Shown here piece by piece: positions 24,246 through 37,895 of a DNA stretch of 64,000 bases; within the stretch, counting starts at the first letter, position 1; each line of letters begins with the position of its first letter. A program made the position numbers and the translations under genes. The notes under the pieces were generated by a model. The model saw only the letters and a list, made by a program, of their open reading frames with translations, had not been told where the DNA came from and did no database searches. This DNA is from Archilochus colubris (lineage: Eukaryota > Chordata > Aves > Apodiformes > Trochilidae). The stretch is from assembly GCA_023079485.1 (NCBI GenBank), contig CM041084.1, forward strand, positions 63,459,709-63,523,708, given 5' to 3'.

Positions 24246-27200
24246 TTGAATTACAGAAACCAGAAATTCCCCCAGCACATGGGAAGCCTGTAGGCTTCTT
24301 GGAGATGAAACTTGAAAATGGAACCAAAGCCCTGTAGAATTTACTGTGCAGAAGAACTATCACAGCTGCCTGTCCAAATATTTACTGGGCACAGAGCTGG
24401 AAATATATTTGTAAGACACTAAAATAAAAACATCAGTTCTTAATATATGTGCTATTTCATATTGCAAATATGAATGGCACCTTACAGAAGAACAGAGATA
24501 GAGTGAGTTGAAATAACAGCACTACCATACACTTTATGAACAAAATGGTTTAACACATGGTCCCAACTCTGCAAGCATTTCCAGCTGTAGTGTTGCTAAG
24601 TACAATCACATGAAGTTGGCTGGACTGCTTGTGATAGTAATCAGCATTGTTGGTTCTGAACCCACTGTGGTTGACTGTGGATGTACATAAGAGCATATAT
24701 TGTTAAGGGCTTTTTTTAAGCCTTATTGTATTCTGCCAATATAATTGTCAGTGCCTTAAAAAGGCAGAGTAAAGGTTTGCTTAATTAGGTGGGGGGATTG
24801 CAGGAATTTCCCCCTTGTGTACAAAATTGATAGCTAGACTGAGATAATGCTTTATGCAGTTTAAGACTAGGAATAGATCTGAAGGTCCCTAAACTTCATC
24901 ATTCAGGTAAGGATTTTTAAGGCTGGTGATGCATTTCATAGTGAAAATTTATTTTTGCCAAGTTTTGTTGTGTCATTTTGCACTGCAGATGGAGAGTTAA
25001 TCCTGAATGGGTGACTTCATGTGGTAAGGGCACTGTTTTGGTCTTGCTCACTGGAAGAGTGAAGGGATATCCCATATTCTTGCTCTGTGGTCAGTTTTGT
25101 GTGAATTTTAACCCCCACATCCTCTGAATGTTGCTCTTGTGCTTTAAATCTTGTTATTTGTGTCTGGATTTTGGTACATGGTTTCCTTAAGACCTTAGAG
25201 ACCATGGCTCTTGCCAGAGATAAGCTGTGAATCTTTACCCTATTGACCTATGCTCCAAGGATACCCATGGCTTTTTATTGGTAGTTATAAATAATTGAGT
25301 GTATCAAGTTTGATTTACTAATTGGCAAAGAAAAAATGGGAGCTTTACGTGTGAAAGGCGTTGAATTACTTGTTGGCATTCTCAGTCCTTTGTTTATAGG
25401 GAGAAGTGCCAGTATACATCAATATTTAGTTTGAATTTCAAAATTTTCTATTAAGGTAACAGGAGAAGTAATTTACAGTCAACTTTTTGTCTAATAAACT
25501 TTGTCTTAAGAATCTGATTTCCAGTTAAAAAGAGCAGCACATTTTCTAGGATAAATATGGTCTATTTTGGCACCTCTTTCATTCATTTTTCTGCCTTTTC
25601 CAACTTCATTATGAATGGTAATCCATCCAAAAAACTGCAATGGTTTTACTGTGCAGCTGCACTCCATGTGTAAGCAGTTTGGCTGCCTTCCCAAAATGGC
25701 ACATTTCGACCATGGCCGTCATAAAAGCTGCTACCAAGGATTCTAACCATACTGATAGACTTGTGTTTGGATCAGCTTTATTGTATTTTGAAGTCAGGTC
25801 ATATTCAAGAATATTCCTGGCCCCTGGCTACATGGTATAGTAACACTGAAATCTTATCTCTTGGGATATCAGCTGTCATTTTTGAGTCATTGAGAAATGA
25901 GTTTGATGATACCAACCCAGTCCTTGGTGAAACATTTGCTCATAGGACCATCTGCCCCTTTAATAGAGTTGTCATTTCAGCATTGCTCCAATTTCTGCAG
26001 CAGCTGCCCATTGATGGTAAAGTCAGATGTGGAGATGTCACAGAGGAGAACAGCAGAGCCTGACTGCAGCTCTGTCATTGCCTTCAGCTCATTCTGCCAG
26101 TACATCATCTCCCTAATTAATGAAATCCCCATTGCTTTCTCTAGCTGATCCACCCTTCAGATTTCTTCTTGAATTGTTTCCAGCCAGAGAAGGCAAGTCA
26201 TGCAGTAGCTCAGACCAGATGCCTTTTTCATGGCCTCTGCTTATAGTGAGCATCTTTCTGTGCCTGCTAAGATGGGTTTTTAGCTTGGCTTGGCTAACTC
26301 AGATTAAAACATTCACAAAGATACAAGAATTTAATGTTTCACATGGATTTGCATTTGTAAGTCCTCTTTTTAGACTTGATCTTGAAGTGATAATCTGTTT
26401 ATTATTAGGCTTGCCAGACATCTGCCTTTCAGCTGTCCAAGTGAACATTTTACAGAACTACTGCAAATCTGAGCTGCCCCGTTAGTAGCACCCCAACTGT
26501 ACTGAGCCCCACCGTGACTCCTCCAGGGCATAAGGGACTGGTACCAATGCTGTGTGCTTTGGGGCATAGGCATCTTGTAGGCTGATTAGCCTGAGTGAAA
26601 AAACCCTGCATTTTTATAACCAGTGTGTGTGTGTGACCTTCAGCAGCACTTCTCTTACAGATGTCCTCTGTTACCAGGCACAAATGTGCCAAATGAGGTG
26701 TTATGAAATAATGCAGAGTAGGAATGGCCGTTCCAATAGTTTGCACATTAGCCTCAGATGTGGGAAGTGCCAAGGAAGTGTGGAAGAAGCCAAGGAACTT
26801 TTCTGTCCTGCTACTGATTTTCTGCCTCCTTTATAGTGGATACCTGTTTCAGTTAACTTTAGACGATCTCTGTTTAGGTGTCTGGTCTAGGAGTTATATA
26901 TTTAGTCTCAAATGGCTACCAGGGCTCTTAGTAGGTGGTGGAAAGACAGGCACCATCCTAAATTAAATAAGGTAAAGAGCTTCCCGGTAGTTTAGTAGAC
27001 AGTATGTATTTGTCTGAGTCCAGAGAAGTTCCAGATTATTAGTTTAGACTAGGTGCATAACTTTGTGATGGCAGAAAGGGTCAGAAACTAATGCAAGGCT
27101 TGTAGACTCTTTGTGCCTCTTTTTCCAGGCTATACAAGTCATTAATGATTATCTGATGCTTCATAGGATGTAGTAGTTGGCAATGATGAAAGTGTCCAGA

Positions 27201-30200
27201 GATTCTGTAAGTGACTAAGTTATTCAGTAGGGAAACTTGTCCCCTTGTAGGCAAAGGTGACTCAAATGAAGTGACAGTGGGTTCTATTGAGTGGGAAATA
27301 AAAAGAGAACCTTTGTCCTCTTCCCAAACAGGTAGCTTTATAAAAATGATCAAGTCAAAAGCATAAGCACATTTTGTGGCAATCTTGACTCCATTTTCTG
27401 CTCCCCTTCAGTTGGAGTCTTTCACAGATTTCTGTATGTATACTGCCTGATCACAAATCCTATGCTTCCACCCAAGTTTGTGAGTAACTACATTTTTTTT
27501 CTTTTTTTTTTAAATCTCCTCTCTTCTGTAGTTCTTCTCTGACTTAAGTGCTGTCTTTGAGGACATAGAATAAATTACAGCAGGTCTGTTGATTCTTTGG
27601 TTTAGGTGCCGGTGGACTCAAGCTACCATTTCCCGTGACTTCTCAGAAGTTTTTGTTTGGTTTCTCTGTTTCTGCTTTTATGGTTTTAGCACTCACTGTT
27701 AACAAAATAGTTGTTAGGCAACAGTGCTGCATGCATTCTACCCTTTTGGGATAATAGTAATTCTTCTTGTGAAAGGATCTCTTACCTCCATTTTCTGGAG
27801 TTTTGTGAAAAATGCACTGTTGTCTTTCTGTCTTTGGGAACTGTGATCAAGTTCATTGGGCGCAGCCACCAGGGAGCTGGTTGTCTCCGTGGTTAGCACT
27901 GTCCATGTGAGCAGGGAGCGAGTTGCTGTGTAGTACTCTGCAAACTTAATGTGCCCCACACAGTGGTGGGAGTCTTGAGGTTCTTGGTCTGCCTCGTGTT
28001 TGATCTCATTTAGTCCCGTGAGGTACTGATAAAGATGTACCTGCAGGTGGTTTTGCTCAGTACCTGCTGCTGAAAAGGAGTATTGAAGGCATTACAGCAT
28101 TGTCTGATGGGTTTTGGCTGTGTGTTTCATGACACCTGATTACCTGGAAGGCTTCAAGGAAGTTGTGGTGCATGATGACTTGTGGGCCAGTTAAGAACTT
28201 CTTAGGCACAACTACTTGGTGTTTCCTTCTATATCACATTCATGTTGGTTTAGCTGACAATGACCCACCAGAGCCAGATGCTATATTCACTCACACCTCT
28301 GAGGCACTGTTTGGAAACAATCTCACTGGTCTGGAGAAAAACTGTCTCTTTCTTTTAGTGTGAGATCCGGTGTGGAATGATAAATGTTTTTTTGCTTATT
28401 CTAACCTCATCTACATCCATAACAAAAAATATTTTTTAACAAGTTTTCTGTTTGGTTGTAAAAGCCACCCAAGATCTCAGACTTTTGTATCTGCACACCC
28501 CAGCAGGGCATGACTCATGGGCAATAGGAACTGCTGGAAACATTTTCCCACTCCTTTGTGTCTATGCTGATTGAGGGAACTGCTGAATGAAGTTAAGACG
28601 TCAAGTGCTTTTCCATAGAAACCTGCTATGCTGGCTTTCAGTTGTGCTGTTCTTAATCCCATTAGTTGTACTGCTTTCCTCACTGTGGACAGGAGATGTG
28701 ACAATTCTTATTTACTCTGAAATACATTCTTAGTGGCATATCTCTACTATCATGAGGAGGAGGGAAAAGTGTTTTCCCTTTTAGGTGGACATTATGCTTC
28801 TGTTGCAAGAGCTGTTTTTAAAGAGCCTGGCAGATGTTATGGCACTTGCACAGCTGGAGTTGTTTTGAAGCTACCTGTAATGCTTGTCAGACCTTGTCCT
28901 GGTGTCTGCTGGTTGTTTTGCAGTTTATCTTCTAGAAAACTTCCCCTTGCCAGACAAAACCCTGTGGCACACAGGGTAAGTAGGCAATGTGGTGAGTTGA
29001 AGAAAGCTCTGTTTTTCAGCTTGTTCCCTGTTGCGTTTCACCCATAGACGCACGCTAACATACATTATAAAGGAACACCTTAAACTACTTTATTCATTGA
29101 AGTTGTAGATTACGACCTGGTCTGATCTCAGACAGTGTGCCTGTACCACCATGCCATATTCTCTGTTTCACTGTATTTTGTTATAACAGCACTGGGTCTT
29201 CCTTTATCTGAGGTGGGGAGCTGGTGAACCTGAACTCAGAGCTCTGAGATTTCTTCCCATTTCTCTGACTCAATGCTCCCAGGATCTCATGTTTTGGCAT
29301 TTGACCATAAACCCTCTGTGGCCTGCTATGACCCTGTGACTGCATAAATCAGCCCTAGAGTTTGGCTTCTGATCATAATTTTTTTTGTTTATTGTTTATT
29401 GTATTCCTAATGCAGTGATATGTAAGGAGACAAGTGTTTCAGAAAGAGGATTTAGGTCAAGCTGAAAAAAGTTACTATTAAATGTCATTGATTTTGTTTT
29501 ATATAACTAGGACTCGTCTTTTTTTTAAGTCCTTGTTTAAATATTTAGTGACACTTTTTCCTTTATAACTCAAGGGTCAGTGTCTTTATTAGCTGATTGT
29601 GTGGGTTCCCTTGCCAGCACACAGAAGTTGCCAATTTTTTCTTTTCATCTTACTGGGCTTGGCTTTACAGTATGTCTGTCCACAGCATTTGAGTATCATA
29701 TCCAGATGATGGTCCAGCTCCTTTCAGCCAGGCAGTGCTCACTGACTTTGTCTAACAAAGTCTTTTCTTTGGTGGCTAGGATACTCTTAAGCTGTTCTTG
29801 CATTTCTCAGGATGGGTCAGCAAAAGGCCAATGTGCTAGCAAAGTTTTGTTTCCTGTGTGTGTAGCTTGTCTTCTCTGCTGGGCACCTTGTGCATGGTCA
29901 GCATCTCTGCAGTCAGAATATAAATCATTTTGTAGTCGGAACAACTGCATTTTGTAGGGTGAGAGTGTAGTATCAGCCCCCACTCCTACTCTGCTCCTTT
30001 TTTGTTTTGGGCTGATATGTATACTTTATCATCATGACACACTGTGTTTGTCATACATTTTACCTTCAAGGTAAAGGCATGCATTACTCAACAATCAGGA
30101 GCAGTTTTGATATATCCTTGAGCTGGATTCAGTTCTGTGAAAAGCAGAATCAATGAAACCTGATTTTCACTTTTTTTTCCCTTTATGGAACTATTGAAAT

Positions 30201-31988
30201 ATTTTATCCGAATGTTCCCAATAGGATTTGTAAGTGAAAAAACAAATGAACAACAACATTCTCACCCCCCCAAAAAAACCCAAAACCAAAAAGCTCCCCA
30301 AAAACCTTACAACATTTACTGTAAAGTTCACTTCCCTGTAAGTTGAAACCATTTCTAGGATGAAGCATTGCAGCTGTAGATGTGTGCAGAGGCAGTTCAG
30401 GATGCTATGTCCTGTCTCCAGTTGCAGCTATAGAGGTGGAATTACAGCTTCAGCAGTGGACCTAGCTAACTTGACTGTTTCTAATACTCCAACACGAGAA
30501 ATGCTCCATTGTTATGATTTATAATAAGAGATCTGAGTTTCATGTGGCTAAAACAGAAGCATACCAGTGATACCTAATTGTATGCCATGATAAAAACATT
30601 GATAGGCTCTGGCCTGGTGTTTGTTGAAGCACCTTCTCATGGTGGGTAGGGGACACCTAGGTGTTCCTCCCAGGGCCATGCCCATACAGCTCTCCTCTGG
30701 GCCCTTTCAGAGGCATTGAGGTGGCAGAGTGACAGCTGCAGGCTTTCTGTGCTCTGCTTGATAATGCAGGGTAAAGGGTTTGTCCACTTTCTACAGCCAC
30801 ATGCATTTGTATGCACCAAAGCAATGAATGAAAAAGGCTTCAGCTTGTCTCAGATGGTTGCACAGAAAACATGCACAGCCAAAATTCACATTTGTGTGCA
30901 TCAGGTTTTCTCCCTGTCATTGCTGTGTTTTGATCCCTCTGTGAAATGACAGTGGAGAGAGGCACATAAGGACAAGCAGTTTTTGCAGAGGAAAGTGAAG
31001 AGAACAAGCTGGGGGTGATTTTGTGTAGAAAATTAAATTAAGCCTTAGTGATGCAATGGGAACAGGATCTTGCCCAAGGAGGGGTAAGCCAGCCCCTCCT
31101 GCCCCCCTGCCTCATGATACTGGGACTCATGTTCTCCCCAAGTATATTTTGAATGTGTGATGCAGAATTGGTCTCCCTCGTGAGCTTCAGTGGAAATGTA
31201 AGGTAAGTTACAGTGGTTAATTGTGACAGAGGAATAGCCACAAATTGGACAGACACTGCCCAGCTTCTCCTTGCTAAAACTATCTGATACTAATGAAGTG
31301 CTCCACAGGGAGTCAAAGCCCAGTGCTGAAGATGGGACTTCAATGCATAGTTCCTTTAAGGGAAATAAACAGTGCTTCCAGAGCAGATCCAGTCCCCTAA
31401 AGGGGCTTCAGATTAATGTCTGAGAAACCTTAGCTGAACTCAGTTGGTGAGAAGTTGTCTCCAGCCATTCAGGGAGACAGTCAACACCATTTAAGTTTTA
31501 ATTGGGTATGGTATTCCTCTTCTCTTCCTTTCATAACCAGCATTTGTGCTCCTGCACTTAGAGCCTGGCTGTGATGTTCTGTTCGTGTTTTGGGGCTGAC
31601 ACCGCTATTTGGCACTCAGACCCAGGCGTCAGCCTGCATGGAAACATTCTTGCAGCAAAGCAATGCCAGGCTGTCTGTGCTTGACTTACTAATACGATCA
31701 CAGTTTTGTAAGGCAGGCATACCCCGCTCTCCTCATGCTACTATTCTCCAAGGTCTTTTCCAGACAGTTATGGCAACCACAGGTGACTTTGTGTCCTGTA
31801 GGGTCACTTCAGCAGTGAGTGTTGAAAGATGGTCTGATGCCTTTGCTGTTCCGGCTCAGGAGACAGTGGAGTTGAAGCTCTAACCAGCCATATGTCCCAT
31901 CACCTGCTTTCACACCTGAGTGAAAAGGTCTTTCTTGGTGGTGAGAGAGAGATCTGAGATTAAAACTCTTTACAGTATGTAAGGCTAT
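24246..31988. other. Intron stretch, mostly unique, about 7.7 kb
   Basis: No CR1 copy is recognised in this long interval. Simple tracts occur: a poly(T) run near 27490-27510, a short (TG)n near 26625 and a C/A-rich patch near 30265-30300. No exon could be supported. Confidence 0.55.
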
Positions 31989-32364
31989 GTCAGCCTGAAG
32001 AAGAGGCGGCTCAGGGGAGACCTCATCACTCTCTACAACTCCCTGAAAGGAGGGTGTAGCCAGGGGGGGTTGGTCTCTTTTGCCAGACGACTTTCAACAA
32101 GACAAGAGGGCACGGTCTCAAGTTGTGCCAGGGGAAGTTTAGGTTGGATATTAGAAAGAATTTCTTTACGGAGAGGGTGATCAGACATTGGAATGGGCTG
32201 CCCAGGGAAGTAATGGATTCTCCATGCCTGGAGATATTTAAAAAGAGACTGGATGTGGCACTCAGTGCCATGGCCTAGACACCGCAACAGTTGTTCAAAG
32301 GGTTGGACTCGATGATCTCTGAGGTCCCTTCCAACCCATCCAATTCTATGATTCTATGATTCTA
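31989..32364 (+). mobile_element. CR1 LINE 3' fragment, well preserved (plus orientation)
   Basis: It starts in ORF2 C-terminal sequence (cagcctgaagaagaggcggc, then gacctcatcactctctacaa) and ends in the diagnostic CR1 3' repeat ATTCTATG ATTCTATG at 32343-32364. Similarity to the minus-strand copy at 39113-39488 is high over the full length by eye, so both belong to one relatively young subfamily. It is 5'-truncated, about 375 bases. Confidence 0.95.
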
Positions 32365-33708
32365 ATGAGGGTATCTATTGCTGCTCCATGGGGATGCTGA
32401 AGTTTCAACATCCTCCTGGTATTAGTGGATCACAGTCGCTTCCCACCTATTAGGTAGATACCTGATCAGAAGGCTTTTTCTGTCATACTTCTGGGCAGTA
32501 GAAATTGCAGTGGCTCCACTTGTGTGTAAGAGCATCTCTGTATAAAGCAGGGGGGAACAAGACACAGTCCTTGTAGAGATCTCTCCTGTAGCTATAGTCA
32601 ATAAAGAAATGATTTTTCTAAGTTCACTTGGGATATATTGAGGTAGAAGCCACCAACATTGCCTGGTATATTCACTGCGGAGAAAGCAGAGACATACATC
32701 TTCCGTACTATTTAGGCTGGAGGAAATAAACTGGTTACATCTAGTAAGTAGAAAAGAAACCTAACAGAGGCTGTTTTCATACAGTTAGATGGGCAGAACT
32801 GGACAGCAGAGCTCTGTTTGTACTCTGCATTTCTGCAGCCACCCTCTATCCTCTAACTGGGATCCCCTCCAAAAGTGCAGTGCTTGGCAGAACAGTATAA
32901 ACAAGTGAATAAAAATCACGTAACTTTTAAATTCTGCTAAGCTAAGGTAGCAACAATGTGGCTGTTTACATATCTGCATGGGTGTAGTCATTAATCACAC
33001 TGCATGAGGTTCATTTGTTTTCTCCTAGGAAGGGCTGTTTCACACTAATAATTGCTTCCCTATGAGAGCTGGAGGTGCTCTGCTCTGTCCTTGTCACTGG
33101 GAAAGGATGTGCTGGAAAGCTAAGCCTGTGGTAGATACTTCATGTGAAACATGGGTCTTGCTTGCCTCCTTTTATCTTTTATTCAGCAATACGTGAAATT
33201 GTCTGAAGCTTTTTGGAAGAAAAAAAAATCCTACTTAAGTTACAGATTGTAAAATAAAGCTTTCCTTTCCTCTTGTAGATCCTTTCTTCATTTTCTATAT
33301 TCTGTGTAATATTGTCACCTTTTTTTCCTGACTTTGTACAGTAATGCCAGAAGCCAGAGAACCAGCTTCTTTCTTGCATTTTTCCCTTCTCTGAAATAGG
33401 TGTTTTGTTGCCTACCCTCAATTTTTTCTCACCTAGGGAGTGGATGAATGAAGATGTGTTGCAGCCTGGTATTTTATCTGGATGTATTTGCTTGTTGTTC
33501 TTTGGAGGATTATTTGGATTGCAACAAAACCTCTTCAGTAATGCAGTGAACATGCACACTGGGAATATTTGCTTTCTGTAAATAAAGGGATGCATTAGAG
33601 TATTTTCTGAAATAAGCATAAAAGAGCAAGAAATGAGCTTGGCATTGACATTGCTTCCCTTCAGCAGAGCGTGATGACCAAGTGACCAGATTTCTGTGTT
33701 TTGTCACA

Positions 33709-34112
33709 GTGAGAGAACCATATGAGGAAAGGATGAGAGAGCTGGGTCTGTTCAGCTTGGAGAAGGCTGAGGGGGATCTCATAAATGCTTATAAAAAGAG
33801 TGCATGTCAGGATGATGGGACCAGACTCTTTTCAGTGCTGTCCAGTGACAGGACAAGAGGCAATGGTCACAAATTAGAACATTAAGGTTCAATGAAAATA
33901 TAAGGAAAAACTTCTTTACTGTGAGGGTGACAGAGCACAGGAACAGGCTGCCCAGAGAGGTGGTGGAGTCTCCATTTCTGGAGACATTTATAACTCACCT
34001 GGATGCTGTCCTGTGCAACATATTCTAGGTGAACCTGCTTTGGCAGGGCAGTTGGACTAGGTGAACTCCAGAGGTCCTTTCCAACCCCTAATATTCTGCA
34101 ATTCTGTAATTT
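33709..34112 (+). mobile_element. CR1 LINE 3' fragment (plus orientation)
   Basis: The plus-strand frame begins with [24 protein letters not shown] peptides and continues with [17 protein letters not shown], the typical CR1 ORF2 C-terminus. The tail (ttggactaggtgaactccag then aggtcctttccaacccctaa and attctgcaattctgtaat) is the CR1 3' end with mutated 8-bp repeats. The clearly aligned part begins near 33709. It is a different subfamily from the 32.0 kb copy. Confidence 0.93.
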
Positions 34113-34954
34113 TAGATGAGCCAAACCAATGTTGACAACAGAAGGTCCAAACCATACAGTTAGAGAACAAAATACTATCTGTAGACTTAGGGACAGTTTT
34201 GTTGAGAGTGAACAATGTAATCTTTTTCCAAAGGATAGCCCAACTGGATATAACTCAGAAAGGAACCATCAAAATTTCTTTGAAGCCCAGCCTCTTTTTA
34301 GTGTCACAGAGCCAACTGAGACCTGCTGTATTGTAAAAAACACTGGCTCCAGCACAGGCATGTTCTTTGTTCATACTTGAGTATTGTAGCATTAAAAATC
34401 ATATTAAAGGAAGCCACACCTATAGCATAACAGTGAAGTTAAGGCTTGCCAAGCTAAAGAAATGCATGCTGTTATGATGACATCCTATAAAACTGGAAGA
34501 CTCCTCTGTTAAATGTGCTACTGTGCTGCAAAATGGAGCTTGCATCACAGAGGCTGTTCCAGCGTGTTGCCACATTATTCTCTCCTGTCAAGCCTCAAGA
34601 ACAAATACTGGCTGCATAGTTTAGAAAAAGAATTTTTGAAACTAAACAATTTTGTGATGAACAAAAACTTATTTAAAGAATCTAAATATCCAGTCAGCAT
34701 ACAAAACACATGCAGTATTTTTGCAGCGCATGTAATAAATCAAGCAGCCTCCTGTCTCGTGGTTCTCTGAGCTTCTGGAGATGAGATTAGCTAACTCCTG
34801 GAGCAGGTTAGTCTCTTTGTTCAGATCCACCAAGGTGGCAGTGCAGGTGATGCAAGCAGCACTTGACACAGATAGTGCTGTACAAAGGTTTGCTGGCTCT
34901 GTTCCTGTGGCAAAGGATCATCCCTGTAATGGATCTGATGATGCATCTGTATTT

Positions 34955-35203
34955 GATAGAAAGAGGGGGCATTCAAACTGAAAGCATAGATTTAGATTAG
35001 ATATTAGGAAGGAATTCTTTACTGTGGGGGTGGTAAAACACAGACACAGGTTGCCCAGGGAAGTTGTGGCTGCCCCATCCCTGGAAGTGTTCAAGGCCAG
35101 GTTGGGTGGGGCTTGGAGCAACCTGGTCTAAGTGGAGGTGTCCCAGCCCATGGCAGAGGAGTTGGAACTAGATGATCCCTTTCCAATCCAGACTATTCTG
35201 TGA
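34955..35203 (+). mobile_element. CR1 LINE 3' fragment (plus orientation)
   Basis: The blocks tagatttagattagatattag, gaaggaattctttactgtgg, ggttgcccagggaagttgtg and gttggaactagatgatccct appear in CR1 order, ending at attctgtga. About 250 bases, strongly 5'-truncated. Its 3' end lacks the perfect ATTCTATG repeat. Confidence 0.92.
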
Positions 35204-36605
35204 GCTTGTTCATGTGTTCTCAGATCATCTTTAAGAAAATGGGAGACCTATATGCATACACTTGCTTAAAGAAGGGGAAAAAGGAACACGTACATACTGT
35301 TTTGCATTGATGTGCACTTGGAAAGTAAGGATTCGTTAATAGCTCAGGTGCCCTTGTCCTAGAAAACTATTTTTGACTTGTTTGGGTGTTTCCCTTAACT
35401 TCTGCCTCAGGGGAAAAGCCAGCTATTGTCATGTCCCTGACAGAAACATGGAAGTTTGTGGGGCAGTGCTGTGTTTGGCATGATATGCCTACGACTGCCA
35501 CAGAAATGCCGCTTCAGTGTATCCTACTTCTACTTTTAGAATGTTTGCTCATGGGCTGGTAAACCTGGAAAAACAAAATGTTCATGATTAGGATAACCCA
35601 TATTGTGCCTGGGTATGGCACCCAGCTTGTCCCTTGAACCTGGGGTCAGATGTTGAACTCTGCTTTTGCCTCATCCATCCTGCTGGGAGGATTATGGGAG
35701 GATGTTACTGATCTTGCCAAGACTGGTTTTGATGGCTGTGATGCTTCATGACTGGCATCTGGAGGAAGGGGGAGCCTCTCATTTCACTCTGGCTGCCACA
35801 CTTTTAGCAGGTGTAGCAATGCATACTCAGCCATCACTGGGCTGAATTTGGTCTTGGAGGGGAAACACATTGCTGACATTACTGCAGCGGTTCCCCTGAG
35901 CAGCCAAGTGCCCTAGAGTGTTGTGTTCCAACCAGGCTCACCTCACCAAAAAAACTGCAAATAGTTGTTTTGGCATCCTCCCTCTTGATGCACTGAGTCA
36001 TGGGAGTGAGCTTCTGCTCACTCACAGTGAGTTGGCTGTGGAGAAATCAGCCTCTTGCTGTGTTTGGCACTCTGTTAATTTCTAGTTAGGTGAGGTAAAT
36101 ATTAACCCTTAGCTGAAGACAGAGTAATAAAAGTGCATTGCAAATAATTCCTTGCATCTAGTGGCTAGCCCTCCAGAGGCTTTGCACGACTGACTGGCAT
36201 CTCTTCACCCAGTCCTGTTGTTGCTGATGTGTATAACCATGGCAGGGCAGTGTTCTGGCCATGTTTTTCTAGGGAGTTTTTGTCTCAGGACCCTCCCAAC
36301 ATCTCTCTATGTGCTGGTGTACAGGAAAATAGCTAGCGATGAATCTAGCCTAAAGCTGGTACTTCCCTCTGCCTGCATGGCACCCATAGTCAAGCATGTG
36401 AAGGCAGGAGAGCAAGAATTTGGAAGTTTTGCTACATGCAAAATCTCTGGGAAATCTCTGCCCCTAGGCAGTTAACCAACACTTCTGCTGCAGAAATTCG
36501 GTCTTTCCCTTACAGCTGATCATCAGTTGCTTTTAATGCAGAAAGTTGAGAACTTTCAACAATCTGCAATGTGCAAATATGGCTTTTTAAAAAGAAAAGC
36601 AGAAA

Positions 36606-36630
36606 TGGATGGCAAAGTTGGATGGCAAAG
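36606..36630. repeat. 13-bp tandem duplication
   Basis: tggatggcaaagt is followed directly by tggatggcaaag, a slippage duplication. Confidence 0.85.
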
Positions 36631-37599
36631 CTAGAAGGATTGCATAACTCCTGCAGGTGTTGAAAGGTTACTAGGTGAGGAAGAGGCCAGATACGATTTC
36701 TGCTTTTGCCACTTTCGTAATATCTGCACCAAGGGAAATCACCAGATGGCTCTTTTCTCTTTTCAGAGGGAGGATGGCACCTGCTTAGCTTTGTGTCAAG
36801 TGCCTTGAGTTATCTGTGGTCCATAAATGACTCATGGCTGCTTTCAGTAATACTGCGGTTACCTGTTGGTTACCCTTGTTCCTATTCTGAAATACTCTTG
36901 ACTCTTGATTTTTTTTGTGACAGTTTCAGGTAAAAACTTGCAGTTAAAGTCAAAGTAGGCAATGACAGTACTGAAGGATGAGAGCTGCATTTTAGGGAGC
37001 CTTCTGTTTGGCATATGGGGATTCTCAGTTTCAGTTTAAATAGGCTGGAGTCATAAATGAAAGGGAAAATAAGAAGGTGCTTTTAGTAAATTTCCCTAAC
37101 CTAAGCAGCAACAACCATATGAATTTGGAATCAGCCCATTGACAGGACCTCCCTAAATGGCAACCCTCTGTAACTAGCCAAGAGGAGTCCTTACAGCTTC
37201 TGATCTTCAGCTGAAATGCAAAGCTCTTGTCTAAATCCACTCTCACACAGACACATTTGTGTTTCTAACTGGAAACTTAATCCTGACTGAAGCACATCAC
37301 AGATAATACAGACCTCCCAAGGAACCGCTTGTCTGACCTGCATGGAAATTAGTCCTGGTGTAAGATGTGGGAGATGCTGTTTTACATGCAGAGATGCAGT
37401 GGTGTGGCTCTCTTGTGGCTGGTTATGCTGGAGTAAAGGTGACCTGTAGAAATGAGCCAAACTACTCTAAAGTACCTTTTATCAAGAAAACCATGTGTGT
37501 GCTTGGGGTGGGAATGGTATGTTTTTTAATGACTCATTATGAAATAATAATGAACTGTATGTAGACATGGCCTAAAAAAATGAAGAGTTCCAGACTAGC

Positions 37600-37895
37600 T
37601 TTCCATACGAACTTACTGAACTGTCTTTTGGGTTAATAAAACCTTTTAAAATTAAATTATTTTAAAGATACAAGCTTGTTGTGATGAAACCACTTGAGAT
37701 ACCGTACAATCTGTCTGCATAGCTATGCAAATTGGAGTAATTTCCATTTGACATATGCAGTGTAATTATTGAAAGCTTTTTTCCAAATTTATTTTTTATG
37801 TCTGCTGTAGTTAATTCACAATCTCCTTTTAACATTGGCAGTTATAATTATTTGCCAAGAGCAATTCCTTGCTAACGAAAATCCAGTTTTCTTTA
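37600..37895. promoter_or_regulatory. Candidate intronic enhancer / conserved non-coding block
   Basis: An AT-rich, repeat-free block with dense homeodomain- and POU-like motifs: the palindrome TGCATAGCTATGCA (37716-37729) overlapping the octamer ATGCAAAT (37725-37732), and TAATTA cores at 37763-37768 and 37845-37850. Motif density and the absence of repeats suggest constraint, but conservation cannot be judged from one sequence. Confidence 0.35.

Noticed and set aside
33179..33619. 146-codon open frame on the minus strand
   Set aside because: Lys/Ser/Asn-rich low-information peptide with no recognisable domain or splice context; expected by chance in AT-rich intron.
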